Source: Actinidia chinensis (lineage: Eukaryota > Streptophyta > Magnoliopsida > Ericales > Actinidiaceae). Taken from it: a DNA stretch of 17,446 nucleotides. The stretch lies in contig VIGQ01001802.1 in NCBI GenBank assembly GCA_009663005.1, positions 22,501-39,946 on the forward strand, read 5' to 3'. The notes under the pieces were generated by a model. That model was not told the origin of the DNA. It saw nothing but the letters and a program-made list of their open reading frames with translations, and searched no databases. The position numbers and the translations under genes were made by a program. Shown piece by piece: positions 1-8,905 of this stretch; position 1 is the stretch's first letter; each line of letters begins with the position of its first letter.

Positions 1-559
1 TAAAAAAACGAAAATACAAAAATTCGAATGTTAATCGTTAGAATTTTAGAACCTAAAAAAATCCTCAGATAAGAAATACATTGTATGTATATACGAAGAG
101 ATATATTACTACAAAATGAAAAAATAAATTAGAAATGAGAAAGTATAGTAATTTTGAAAAAGTGTTGCTAATTTGAGAGAAATGAAGAAAAAAAATGGTG
201 TTTTAATTTTTTTTGGGTGTGAGATTCACTGAAAAAATAATTTAATGAATAAAAAATATGCCAAATTTTAGGAGTTTTTAGCCATTAAATTATAATTTCT
301 GTAGACCCCATACCTTTGAAAATAAGGAAGTGATATTTTTTTTAAAAAAAAAATAGAATCAAATAAAATCTCAACCATTGAATTAACTCAAATATATCCA
401 ACTGTATTAGTAGAGATACTTTAAAATATTTAAAAATTATTTATATTTTATATTATAAATGATAAATTAATAAATCAAACCCAAATTATCAATCATCTGA
501 TGTGTATAGACAGAATATACAGATGTTGTTCATTTTTTATATTTTATGCAACCCCTAAC

Positions 560-583
560 GAGAGAGAGAGAGAGAGAGAGAGA
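560..583. repeat. GA dinucleotide microsatellite, about 12 units
   Basis: An uninterrupted GA run follows cccctaac. The matching place in the second copy of the duplication (near 9880-9900) has only diverged gatagatatagata-like sequence. The perfect run therefore expanded here or decayed there after duplication. Confidence 0.95.
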
Positions 584-747
584 CTTAGATAGATTTCTTC
601 AATCTAAGGCAATCAATCCAAAGCTCAAAAAAACCTCTGTCTGTATGATATTAATCATCAGTTTCTATATATATATTTTTGGTAATAATCAATTTATATA
701 TTAATGTAACTAAGAAATTTGTTAACTTTTTTTTTTCTTCTTTTTTT

Positions 748-1058
748 CTAAGCACTCATCATCGAACAGAGACAGTGATGCAAAGAGAGCACTACTGAGC
801 AATAAAGCCAAAAATACCCCTGAGATTAGGGACACTCCATATAAGGAAGCTTGTGAATACCCAGGTTGCAGTTTAAGAAACAAAAAGTAAAACAGAGCAG
901 AACAAAATTGAAACAAAGTGAGTTATTGAAGAGTGAGAGGGAGAGAAGAGAGAAATTACCCTTCGACTACGACTTGATTTGGCTAGATGGATCGAGCCGC
1001 GGATCATCTATGATCAATTAGAGTGAGATCGGATGGTCCATTACTTCATTGTTTGAGC

Positions 1059-1060
<2 letters not shown>
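748..1060 (-). pseudogene. Possible 5' end of a small intron-bearing gene (copy 1), unrecognised
   Basis: Read on the minus strand, a CT microsatellite (1095-1063) is followed by an exon-like stretch ending at 960. A GT donor follows (gaagg|gtaatt), then a 140-bp T-rich intron-like segment, then a good acceptor (taatctcag|g at 820). The frame from 819 down to about 748 reads SGVFLALLLSSALFASLSLF and then DDECL, a hydrophobic segment followed by acidic residues. The second copy keeps the donor, the acceptor and this peptide with few changes. No convincing start codon frame joins across the intron, and the frame runs into an A-rich tract. It could be a leader exon, a captured gene fragment inside a repeat, or chance. 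I do not recognise a family. Confidence 0.28.

Positions 1061-1062
<2 letters not shown>

Positions 1063-1095
<33 letters not shown>
1063..1095. repeat. GA dinucleotide microsatellite, about 16 units
   Basis: An uninterrupted GA run that reads CT on the minus strand, directly upstream of the exon-like block ending at 960. CT tracts are common in plant 5' leaders. The second copy has only a short interrupted equivalent (about 10388-10411). Confidence 0.95.
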
Positions 1096-1097
<2 letters not shown>

Positions 1098-2124
1098 AAG
1101 GATTGGCAGTTTTCCAAGTTTCGTTGTTATTTTCATATTTTATAAATGAGATGGCTCCTGGAAGGGTCATAGTGGGGCTCTTATAAGTCCATATTAAGTG
1201 GCTGTGTTTTTTTTTCTCCTGACAATTTTTGTTAAAAGTGTTTCGCATAATAACAAGTTTTGATAAATATTTTATTTTCAGATTACTCAAATCAAAGTGA
1301 AACAAAAATTAAAAATTTAATTAAAACATAATTTTTTTATTATTAAATATTAAAAAGTTTAAAATCAAAAAATCAAAAATTCAAAAAAATCAAACAACCC
1401 AAAAATCAAAAAGTCATAATTCAAACTGGGCCCTTCCAGGATCTTCTATTTTTTTTGTCAAATAGGATCAAATTTTTTTATTTTTGCAATTTGTCTTCGC
1501 TTGTCAAATTTTAAGTGAAACCTACAAAACTTACTGAAGAAAGGAATAGACAAAAATATTCTACGCAATGCATGATGAGCTTTATATTCAGAGACTAATC
1601 GAGAAAGATGTGCAGGCAACTTTAATCGTCCTTTTGGGGTCCCATGACACATTAAACGAACTCATTCCAAACATTACCTTAACTTTGAAGTTCTTTGGAT
1701 AAATTTCATTCACCTAACCTGAGGTTTCAGACAAATATAACATTCTCTTACGTAGTTTTTAAAATTGCAATAACCTTCTTTAGTTTTAAAATTATTATCA
1801 AAATTTTTTCATAAAGCAAATTTTTATGTAGAAATAACAAATTATTCTTACGTTTAGGCTTTCAATTTATTTTTTTCATATAGCAATTAACAGAAAGTAA
1901 CATTCTCTTTTTCTTTCATCAAAACCATTTATTTATAAGCACTTATTAGTTAGGGAAGAGGAACTACAATTGATAATTAAAGAACAACCTATTGAATAGA
2001 GACTGACTTGGGGTGTTCCATGACCTCGGGACCCGTGGAACCCCAGCGTCCTGGGATATCCCTGGAGGGAACTCTTAGTCGTCTCCTGAGATAAAGAAAA
2101 ATTTCTTCTTCTATCCCTTAACAT

Positions 2125-3598
2125 TGTTGGGGTACTCCTCGAGCAGGGTCTTCTTCGGCCTCGCCTTGAAGTAGAGCCATACAGAGTCTACTTCAGATTT
2201 TTGAAAAGGCCGAACAAGTTCCTGAATTTGCTAAGGGATAGGGCGAACTTGTGAAATCTCCACAGCACCACCGCACAGACGACACTTCACCACACATTGG
2301 AGGCTAGCTATATATTATAGAAATGCAAGATCCTCATGATGGTCGGATGGATGGGAAGACGAAGGCCGGCTTGAAAGGCGACCTCATAAAAAGCCACCTC
2401 ACCCTAGTGAGTACACACTATGGTCTCATCCCTCTCGGGAAGCCTAATTTCAACCCTAGAAAGAAAGGAACATGACTCCCTAAGGCGATCCAGTTCACCT
2501 ATAGTCATGATATTTGTCTCCCTCTCCAAAGAGGGGAGGAAGGAAGTCTGGTAACCTCATTTGTCATATATGATTTTTCTCCTAGATGGTCAGATATCCA
2601 AGAGGACAATGAATTGTCTAAGTTTCCTACGTCAGCGTTATTGGACATAAACTAAGGGCTCAAAAATCTAAAACAAGTCGGGTGGTTGATACTTACTGAG
2701 TCGAGGGTGAAATGTTGAGAACGAGGTGACGAGGGTGAGATGAACGTTGAAGCAGGTGCAGCAGTTTGACAGTGAAAACAACAAAAGAGCACAAGGTATG
2801 ACCAAGGGCTAAGATCTATTTGCTTGAACGGTCAGGATCACACGATGCTTTAAATTCTGAGATCATAACTGCCATTCGCAGCCGAATTTCACTCCATCAT
2901 TAATAACCTCCTCGATGTGTCAATTGACAAGAGCACATCATCATTAAGTGTTTGCTTCACCCGTTTACATCCCAAAATTCATTACTTGATGATGCCAAGT
3001 GTTTCACCTCGGCATATCGAGTAGGGTGGCAACTAATGAGGGGTAAAATCTTCACCTGCTGAAATGGGCACGTCGCCTAAGAATACCATGTCGCCAACCT
3101 CTCTCTTGGTCGCCACTAAATTCACATGGGTTCCTTGAACGCCACGCATCTCCTTTCAGACCTCACATTACACTTGGATGAGGTGGATCACCTAGCTCGC
3201 GCCTTAAGGACAAGGTGAACTTGAGCATCTCCACTTGGTCTCCTACTTTTGCGGTGTTGTCTCCATTTGGTATTTTTCTCTTTTTACTTCGAAATCCTTA
3301 GATACGCCTTCCATACTCGACAACCCGACAATTACGTCGTGATCTTCTCGCACGACTCTCCATTCTTCAACTATAAAAGGCCGCTCACCCTCCACCATAA
3401 ATGGGTAACTGCTCTCTCTCTCTCTCTATTTGAGGTTTAACACCATTATTTATCTACTCTACCTCACCCCGCTAGTAACTTCTGTTCTCTTACGCAAGTC
3501 ATCGAAGTCATTACCAAGGAGGATATTGTCGAGGTCATTTTTAAGCTTACCGAGCAGTTTCGACTGTTGATTGTTCCTCTCAGATTTCTACTACAACA
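2125..3598 (+). mobile_element. Probable solo LTR of a Gypsy-like retrotransposon
   Basis: The block is richer in G+C than its flanks and has the expected LTR layout. It starts TGTTGGGG and ends CTACAACA, giving the short terminal inverted repeat TGTTG/CAACA. A TATAAAA box lies at 3372-3378 near the 3' end. A CT-rich run follows at the expected transcription start, then about 190 bp of U5-like sequence. Length is about 1.47 kb. No open reading frame of a retroelement lies inside. The 5 bp on each side (aacat and ctata) do not match, no primer-binding site follows, and no clear polypurine tract precedes it. It is therefore either a decayed solo LTR or has a misplaced edge. The long LTR with this promoter style is typical of plant Ty3/Gypsy elements; the lineage is inferred. 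The GC-rich 1980-2124 may belong to the same insertion. Confidence 0.5.
3372..3378 (+). promoter_or_regulatory. TATA box of the LTR promoter
   Basis: TATAAAA in the context caactataaaaggccg, about 25-35 bp before a CT-rich initiator-like run at 3411-3427. This is the canonical spacing for a plant LTR promoter. The element looks dead, so present activity is doubtful. Confidence 0.5.
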
Positions 3599-4287
3599 CT
3601 ATAGAAAGACAAAATACATCCAATTTTTACTTCCTTTTTTGTAAAGTAACTAGTTTGGTTGCTCATCTTTTTTATGTTTTGTATTCTTTGTGTTGATTTT
3701 TTGTATCATGGTCTCATCATTTTTTTTATAGTGATATTAAAATTATAGTTTTTTTTGGTTTGTCAATAATAGAGGAACTGAAAGAAGGCAAAAAAAAAAA
3801 TTGAACAAAATTTCTCCAAGAAAAAAAAAATCATTTTATCTAACTTATTTTTGTTTCTAATTGATTTGTTTTTTCAAATGGGATCTATTTGTGTTTTTTT
3901 TTTTCAATTTCTCCATCAATTTTTAACTAAAAAAAGTTAATACCAAAAATATAAAAAAATATTCATAGGCATAACCTTTTTATCGGTCCAGGCTTCTCTC
4001 CAGTCTTGTTTTGGACTGCACCAGTGCAGTTCAAGCATTTTAAAATTTATTTTGAGCTAATTTTGATTATTCAAATCGTTATTGTATATTTCTTTGAGAA
4101 CTTTGATACTGTAAAAAATAATGTTAATCGAAATAAAATAATAGTTGCTCAATTTCAATATATATCAAGATAATTGAATATAATTTTATATGTCATAAAT
4201 ATATATCAAATTGTGTCCGATCAATATAATTCTTTAACGACAAAATATATAATATAAATATTTTAAATCATCAAAATAAACTTAAAA
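3599..4287. other. AT-rich spacer, no gene seen
   Basis: This stretch has long A and T runs and no codon-like frame on either strand. The only ordered element I see is a small perfect hairpin at 4015-4030, with arms actgcac and gtgcagt around a 2-base loop. Nothing here supports a gene or a complete transposon. Confidence 0.6.
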
Positions 4288-4359
4288 CGAATACTTTAAA
4301 AGTTTGAAGTGCACATTTACCGACGAATACCTTAAAAGTTTGAAGTGCACATTTACCGT
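4288..4359. repeat. 36-bp tandem duplication, two units
   Basis: Two adjacent 36-bp units beginning cgaatac and ending atttaccg (4288-4323 and 4324-4359) differ at about two positions. On the minus strand the repeat keeps an open frame with a 12-residue repeat (SVNVHFKLLRYS-like), because 36 is a multiple of three. I see no sign that the frame is a gene. The near identity suggests a recent slippage event. Confidence 0.9.
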
Positions 4360-4424
4360 CGAAACCCTCCACTCGAGAGAAGCCAGGTGCTTTGGAATAA
4401 AGTAAGAGATTAGAAAACGACGAC

Positions 4425-4490
4425 AGTGCTTTGAATCGTCCTTTGCGTTCCCATTTCCCATTGCCAGAACTTTGAAGTTTCTTAGCACTA
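4425..4490. repeat. Possible third fragment of the dispersed duplication
   Basis: The stretch gctttgaatcgtcctttg, then ttcccatttccc, then aactttgaagtttctt resembles copy 1 at about 1615-1695 and copy 2 at about 12465-12543 in the same order. Similarity fades on both sides. It may be a decayed third copy or a fragment of a repeat carried by all three loci. Only a short stretch supports it. Confidence 0.4.
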
Positions 4491-5274
4491 CGGGGATTTG
4501 GGCAGGCACAATACTATCCGCATTATTTTAATTCAACTTCGGATTTAATTACAACCATATATGTCATCAGGTTTAATGAGTATATCATTCAAATAAAAAA
4601 GAAAAAATCAAAAATTTTATTTAACTTAGCTTTATTTTAAGTTTTTTAGATATTTTGATTTTCGATTTTTTTTTGCCTTAGTGAATTTTTTTCACTATTT
4701 AATTATATTTTTATGTATTTTTATTTTTTCTTAACGAGAGGAATCTAAAAATATAAAAACTTATTCAAATTTATAAAATAATTCCACTAAAGGCAAAAAA
4801 AATAGGTAATTTATCCAGTAAATTTTATTTTATTTTTATCTTTAGTGAATTTATTTTTCAAATAAATGATTTTTTTTTAATTTTTTTACTCTACCAACCC
4901 CTTCAAGAAAGACCATTGAGAATTTATGAAAAAAATGAAAGAAAGCCTACGTGCCCTAAGTTTCAACTTTCGAAAGTCGTAACAATCACATATGGGTCCA
5001 CCAGCAGGGGCAAATGGTCCTACTCTCAGGAAAAATAAATATAAACTTTTAGCTTCATTCCTTTGTTTTTTTCTTTTTCATGTTCCTTTATTAAATCGTC
5101 GATTGCCAAACACTAACTCGAATCATACAAATTTTGATCTCACCAAGATGGCCATCAATTTACCATTCTTTCTTTCTAACAAATCCGCACACAATGGTAA
5201 CATCTCCCATATCAACCTATAGTTACATACAATAACCAGGTTCACACATCCTCCATCCATTCACCAACTAATAA
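4491..5274. other. AT-rich spacer, no gene seen
   Basis: Positions 4550-4900 are mostly A/T runs. Positions 4990-5270 are more mixed in composition and lie just beyond the 3' end of the decayed methyltransferase-like gene on the minus strand, so they may include its old 3' flank. The plus-strand frame from 4992 has no recognisable domain and I leave it out. Confidence 0.5.
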
Positions 5275-6110
5275 GCATGATCACTTAAAAAACTCTCTCG
5301 CTCTTGGTACAACAACCTCATTTTTAGACCAAATTTGTAAGTTTTTGCGGGATTGCCCTTGCAAATTCTTGTCTCCCCAACCCATATTTGGTGGGAGATC
5401 CCGGATAATCGTGAATTTGAAATGCAGTGATTCTATAAGCCGATCCCTTCGTTTCATTGCGAGTTGCTCCAAATTCCATTCGATAAAGACTTGCCATTTG
5501 ATTTGTGGAGAAACGTGATTTCTCCCCTCTTATCGATCATCTTTTTACATTTTGTTCATAAATCTGCGCACGAGCTTTCGTTGTCCTGCAGAGGAAAATA
5601 TAGATATTTTTTGTAGAGGCAGTTGTATCATTGAGGTCAAGCCAATATATCTCAATTAAAGTATTCATACGTAAGAATTTAAAAACAGTTACCCCCAAAG
5701 CAGTCCAAGTATACTCCATAGCTATGATGTACTGAGAAAATATATATAAACAACGAATAAAACAAACCCGATCTCAAGTACCAGAGTGTGTTTGAGAATG
5801 CATTAGGAACGCAATGAATCTCAATATCCCACCGTGTCTTTGAGAGTGTCAGAAGACAAAGAACCATTTATTTAAGATAGAAAATGTGGAGCCAATTGGG
5901 ATAATCCCGTATGAAGTAACAGAAATGTATTCACCGTAGCTGGTCTCTCGGATTCATCTGGAAAAAACCCACCATGTGGGAAGTTGAAAACTATGCGATC
6001 AAAGTGATTCCAATTCTCACACTGAAATGGTTTGCCATTGGTTTCATCCACCCCATTCATGACCCTTGGCGCCGCTACTTGTTAGCTCTCGATATTAGAC
6101 AATTGCATTC
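5275..6110 (-). pseudogene. BMT5-like (DUF2431) methyltransferase gene relic, two exons
   Basis: Read on the minus strand, an exon starts after an acceptor (attacag|gaatgc, 6110) and runs to a donor near 5935 (ctacg|gtgaat). It contains FDRIVFNFPHGGF (6003-5965), the signature core of the BMT5-like domain. The preceding residues resemble the family's SGAKV...GVD stretch but are broken by an in-frame TAA near 6096 and a one-base shift near 6068. A 349-bp intron follows, with a strong acceptor (cctctgcag|gacaac, 5586). The next exon has LVRRFMNKM (family: LVxGFFxNA), GEITFLHKSNG (family: GEIHVTHK), WNLEQLA (5478-5458), LIES and YPG (near 5406). These sit in shifted frames with stops near 5543. 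Yeast Bmt5 methylates a uridine of 25S rRNA; plant members are mostly uncharacterised. The exon with the glycine-rich SAM-binding loop (GxGxFSFS) is missing. Because the intron survives, this is a decayed DNA copy and not a retrocopy. Confidence 0.78.
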
Positions 6111-7660
6111 CTGTAATTGCTGGCGCAAGACCCGGAGTAAGATTTCCAAAATTAAGCATGCAAATGTTGGTAAACCTAATAAATGTGATTCTCCAATTTT
6201 GTCATATAAAATTTGATCTGTAACTTAATATTAAAACTACCACTCAAAGACGGACATAAGATTTGAACCTTGTGGAGACAAATATACTTATAAAAAAAAA
6301 ATTCTATAATTTATGCATAAAATACAATACTAATTTCAATTTTGGAGTGATGAACTTGCATAATTTAAAAATATTAATAGTTGATGCTAAAGATAAAATT
6401 AGGGTTTGAAAAATGCAATTCTACCAGAATTCTTATACATAAATTGTCATTAGATATATAGCAATGACATTATTGTAATTAAAAAGTAGTTCAATATTCT
6501 TTGTTTCTAGATGACTAGTCTATATCTCTGTTATATCATTCTATATACGTTTTTTTATTGTCTACCCTCCCCCCAACCCCCACCCCGGTACCACTCATTG
6601 AAGATTTTTTTTGCACTTTTAAATTGCACAAGATTTGGTTTTTAAATATCCTATATAACCAAAAGTTAAGTTAGGAACCATAATTATAACTAGAAATTTA
6701 TTTTAAAAAAAGGTGATGATGACATTTTTTAAAATTATGAAGCCATTCTTTTGCAAATTTAACGGACCATAAAAGCTCACACAATGAGGTAATACTCATT
6801 CTATATGAAAATTCTCAACTTAGCACTATTTATAATAATAAAAAAAAAACAAAAAAAACACTAAATTTCTTTGGTTGCTAAATTTTAGTAATCAAGCCAT
6901 TTAATCATTCTTATTTGAGTTGCTAAATATGAGTTATTTAGGTCAGCATAAAATTTAAAATCTTTGCGATTCAGCTTGACGACAATATGACTTTGAAATA
7001 TAAAATTTTACCTCTATCAAACCTTTAAAAAAAAAATGAGGTTATTGTTTCTATCTACTGAAATCAAATTGTTTCTTCATTAGTGATTTTTTTTTAAATT
7101 AAATTAAAAGTTTTCCACACTCAAATTTCGTCGTCATTAACAAAAACCAAAAAAACTATTTTTTTTAATCAAACGCCCGGACCCAAATATAAAAAAGAAC
7201 AAAACTAATTGAGAATTACAAAAAAAACTAAAAGTTTAACTATGGAACAAATTAAACTTATAGTTTTTAATTGTATATTGAACCATGTAGTTCAATCCAA
7301 AAACAATTTATTGTTATCATAGTCTACCTAGATCTACCACTAATCAATTGTTTAAGCCAAAATACACGAAATGACTTCGTATATTACTAAAGCGCTTTTT
7401 AAGGCCTATAAAAGAGAGTTTGGATTTTGTTAAAATAAGAACCAATTTTTTATACCATTTTTAAAATAAAATAATTCAATTACATCTTAAAAACAAAAAA
7501 AAAAACTTATCCAATATAGCGTCAGTACATTGTAGATAAACCAAGTAATTTCGTTAATCTAGGTGAATGAAAATTAACAATCTTTTAAAATTGCGATCGA
7601 ATTAATATTATACATTTTGATTTGTTTACAATTCGAATTACAGACGTTTAAGTTCTGCAT
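6111..7660. other. AT-rich spacer upstream of the gene relic, no gene seen
   Basis: I looked on the minus strand here for the missing first exon of the BMT5-like relic and did not find its glycine-rich motif. Positions 6240-7640 are dominated by A/T runs, with one C-rich patch near 6569-6588. No terminal repeats or coding stretch were evident on either strand. Confidence 0.55.
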
Positions 7661-7666
7661 ATAGTT

Positions 7667-7675
7667 AAACCCTAG
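7667..7675 (+). promoter_or_regulatory. Telo-box-like motif (AAACCCTAG)
   Basis: AAACCCTA motifs are found near transcription starts of many plant housekeeping and ribosomal genes. This one lies about 83 bp before the ATG at 7758, in sequence that changes from AT-rich spacer to a CpG-rich block. That placement fits a promoter or 5' leader. A single short motif can occur by chance. Confidence 0.4.
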
Positions 7676-7757
7676 ATTTTTTTAACGTAATTCTTCTCCG
7701 AAATTAAGTTAGCTATCCAGTCTTGTTTTGTTTTACCTCTAGATCAGAGAAGTGGCG

Positions 7758-8039
7758 ATGATGTTTATGGGCACAGCCGAAAGCCACAGCCAAACAAGCC
7801 GAAACGAGAAGTCTCCTTCACCCACCAGCAGTATCTTTGGAAACCGCTGTAATGCTTCGCCATCTCCCTCCCTCCCCCACCTTTGCTCCTCCTCCTCCTC
7901 TCTCTTCATCTCGCGCTCTCTCCTCTCTCAACCCTTCAACGCACAACCTCTTTCTTCTCTGCCAAACAGATTGCGAGTCCCTTTAGAGAGACATCTAACC
8001 ATTTCGCGGAAAAGTTATCGCGGGATCTCGACGAGATGA
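7758..8039 (+). CDS. Serine-rich 93-residue open frame, possible 5' exon of an unrecognised gene
   Basis: I start at the ATG at 7758, in context gtggcgATG; the in-frame GTG at 7752 is not a likely eukaryotic start. The product begins MMFMGTAESHSQTS. It is rich in serine, proline, leucine and arginine and poor in acidic residues, with a run of serines near residues 45-48. That composition resembles an organelle transit peptide, but I recognise no domain. It stops at TGA 8037-8039, inside the first unit of the GC-rich tandem repeat, so a spliced product or a frameshifted gene is possible. In favour of a real gene: the telo-box upstream, high CpG density, and intron-like T-rich sequence after about 8420. 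Against: short length, no known family, and low-complexity composition. Confidence 0.35.
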   Translation: MMFMGTAESHSQTSRNEKSPSPTSSIFGNRCNASPSPSLPHLCSSSSSLFISRSLLSQPFNAQPLSSLPNRLRVPLERHLTISRKSYRGISTR

Positions 8040-8420
8040 CTCGCTGAGTCCGACTCGTCCCTGGTGATGAGGTCCGTGACCTATTTGCTTAAGTTCCTGG
8101 GTCTGTCGAGGATGAATCGTCCATACGGGTCTGAAGCGGATCTCCCCTCGGAACAAGTTTGGTACCGGTGGGTGAACGAGTCTGAGCCGCGTTGACCCTC
8201 AGTGCGGAATCTCGACCGAGTTTTCTCACTGAGTCCGACATCGTCCCTATGACGAGGTGACCGAGACCGAGTTTGACTCACTTCTCGGGTCCACGAGGAT
8301 TGAATATATCCGGCCGGTCTGAGCCTGGTGGAGGATTTCCGAACTATCCGATTCGTAACCTAGTTCGTGAAACCGGGTGGTGGACGGCTGATCCGCTTGA
8401 CCCTCAGTGGGGGTTTGGGA
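8015..8420. repeat. GC- and CpG-rich imperfect tandem repeat, two units of about 190-205 bp
   Basis: Unit A (about 8015-8204) and unit B (about 8205-8420) share ordered landmarks. ctgagtccgac occurs at 8044 and 8229. Related cgtccct...gatgagg/gacgagg stretches follow. gaggatgaat/gaggattgaat blocks come next, then gaccctcag at 8194 and 8399. The offset grows from 185 to 205 bp, so small indels have accumulated. No single frame stays open through both units on either strand. Base composition is strikingly different from the AT-rich flanks, and many CpG sites survive, unlike typical methylated and decayed repeats. It could be a duplicated exon or leader, or part of a GC-rich satellite or transposon end. 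Confidence 0.7.
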
Positions 8421-8570
8421 TAATTGTGGTCTTGGCATTGGGGAAAAATGTGGTGTGTGATGGCCTAGTTAGGCTTTGGGGAATTCATCTTGGCTTTGTG
8501 TCGCCGCATGAGTTGGTTTACGTATGTTGGAGAGAAAAAAAAGCTTGCCATTCGACCCTTTCTTTGTTAA

Positions 8571-8604
8571 TTCTTCTTCTTCTTCTTCTTCTTCTTCTTC
8601 TTCT
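8571..8604. repeat. TTC trinucleotide microsatellite, about 11 units
   Basis: A perfect TTC run follows ttgttaa. In two frames it gives leucine or serine homopolymers that inflate spurious reading frames. It lies in sequence that looks like an intron or leader downstream of the GC-rich block. Confidence 0.95.
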
Positions 8605-8750
8605 CTCAGTGTCCTGCAATGGGGAAGCATTTATGATGAGTGGAGAGTTCTAATGTTAAATTGTTTGATTAATGAATACTTTTCATGGATATTTATCGGG
8701 ATTTTCATATGTGTTTCATACTATTCAATGAATCTTCAGCCCATGTCAAC

Positions 8751-8905
8751 AATTTTTCAATTGGTTAACGATATCAGTTGGTTCTTGATAAAAATTTTGA
8801 AAAACAACACCGATCGGTGTGTTTTTTCCCTTTAAAAGTTTTTGGTGAGCGCCGATATCATTTTTCAAAATTTTTGGTGAAAACAATTGGTTAATTCAAT
8901 TCTAA
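8751..8905. repeat. Short imperfect inverted repeat, MITE-like
   Basis: A left arm including ataaaaattttgaaaaacaa is mirrored by a right arm including ttttcaaaatttttggtg. The left outer part (caattggttaac) matches the right outer part (ttggttaattcaatt) less well. The inner end of the left arm holds a perfect 14-bp palindrome, acaccgatcggtgt (8807-8820). There is no coding potential. Flanking target duplications are not clear, so the mobile origin is inferred from the fold alone. Confidence 0.45.

Larger units (their letters stand above)
1..1945. repeat. Large dispersed duplication, copy 1
   Basis: This segment aligns in the same orientation and order with about 9340-12855. Matching landmarks include the stretch around aggagtttttagccatt (near 271 and 9617), the block reading attacccttcgactac (near 955 and 10265), gagatggctc (near 1147 and 10464), and the paired stretches with gtcaaatag (near 1457 and 12287). 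Point changes and small indels are spread throughout, so the duplication is old. Copy 1 probably begins before the window. It carries about 60 bp of extra AT sequence near 418-475 and two GA microsatellites that copy 2 lacks or has shorter. It lacks the 1.5 kb insertion seen in copy 2. The right limit near 1945 is where I stop seeing similarity. I do not recognise the unit as a named transposon family. Confidence 0.8.

Noticed and set aside
1018..1305. 95-residue minus-strand frame with a Leu-Ser run
   Set aside because: The Leu-Ser run is the GA microsatellite translated. The frame is not preserved in the second copy of the duplication.
5974..6216. 80-residue plus-strand frame
   Set aside because: It is the antisense shadow of the BMT5-like exon, which has clear family motifs on the minus strand.
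8044..8085. Hammerhead ribozyme-like core near gtgatgagg
   Set aside because: The conserved CTGATGA core and the paired GAAA are not both present, and the flanking stems do not pair in the required arrangement.
8273..8653. 126-residue plus-strand frame through the GC-rich repeat and TTC tract
   Set aside because: It ends in a leucine homopolymer from the TTC microsatellite, shows no known domain, and is in a different frame from the ATG frame at 7758.
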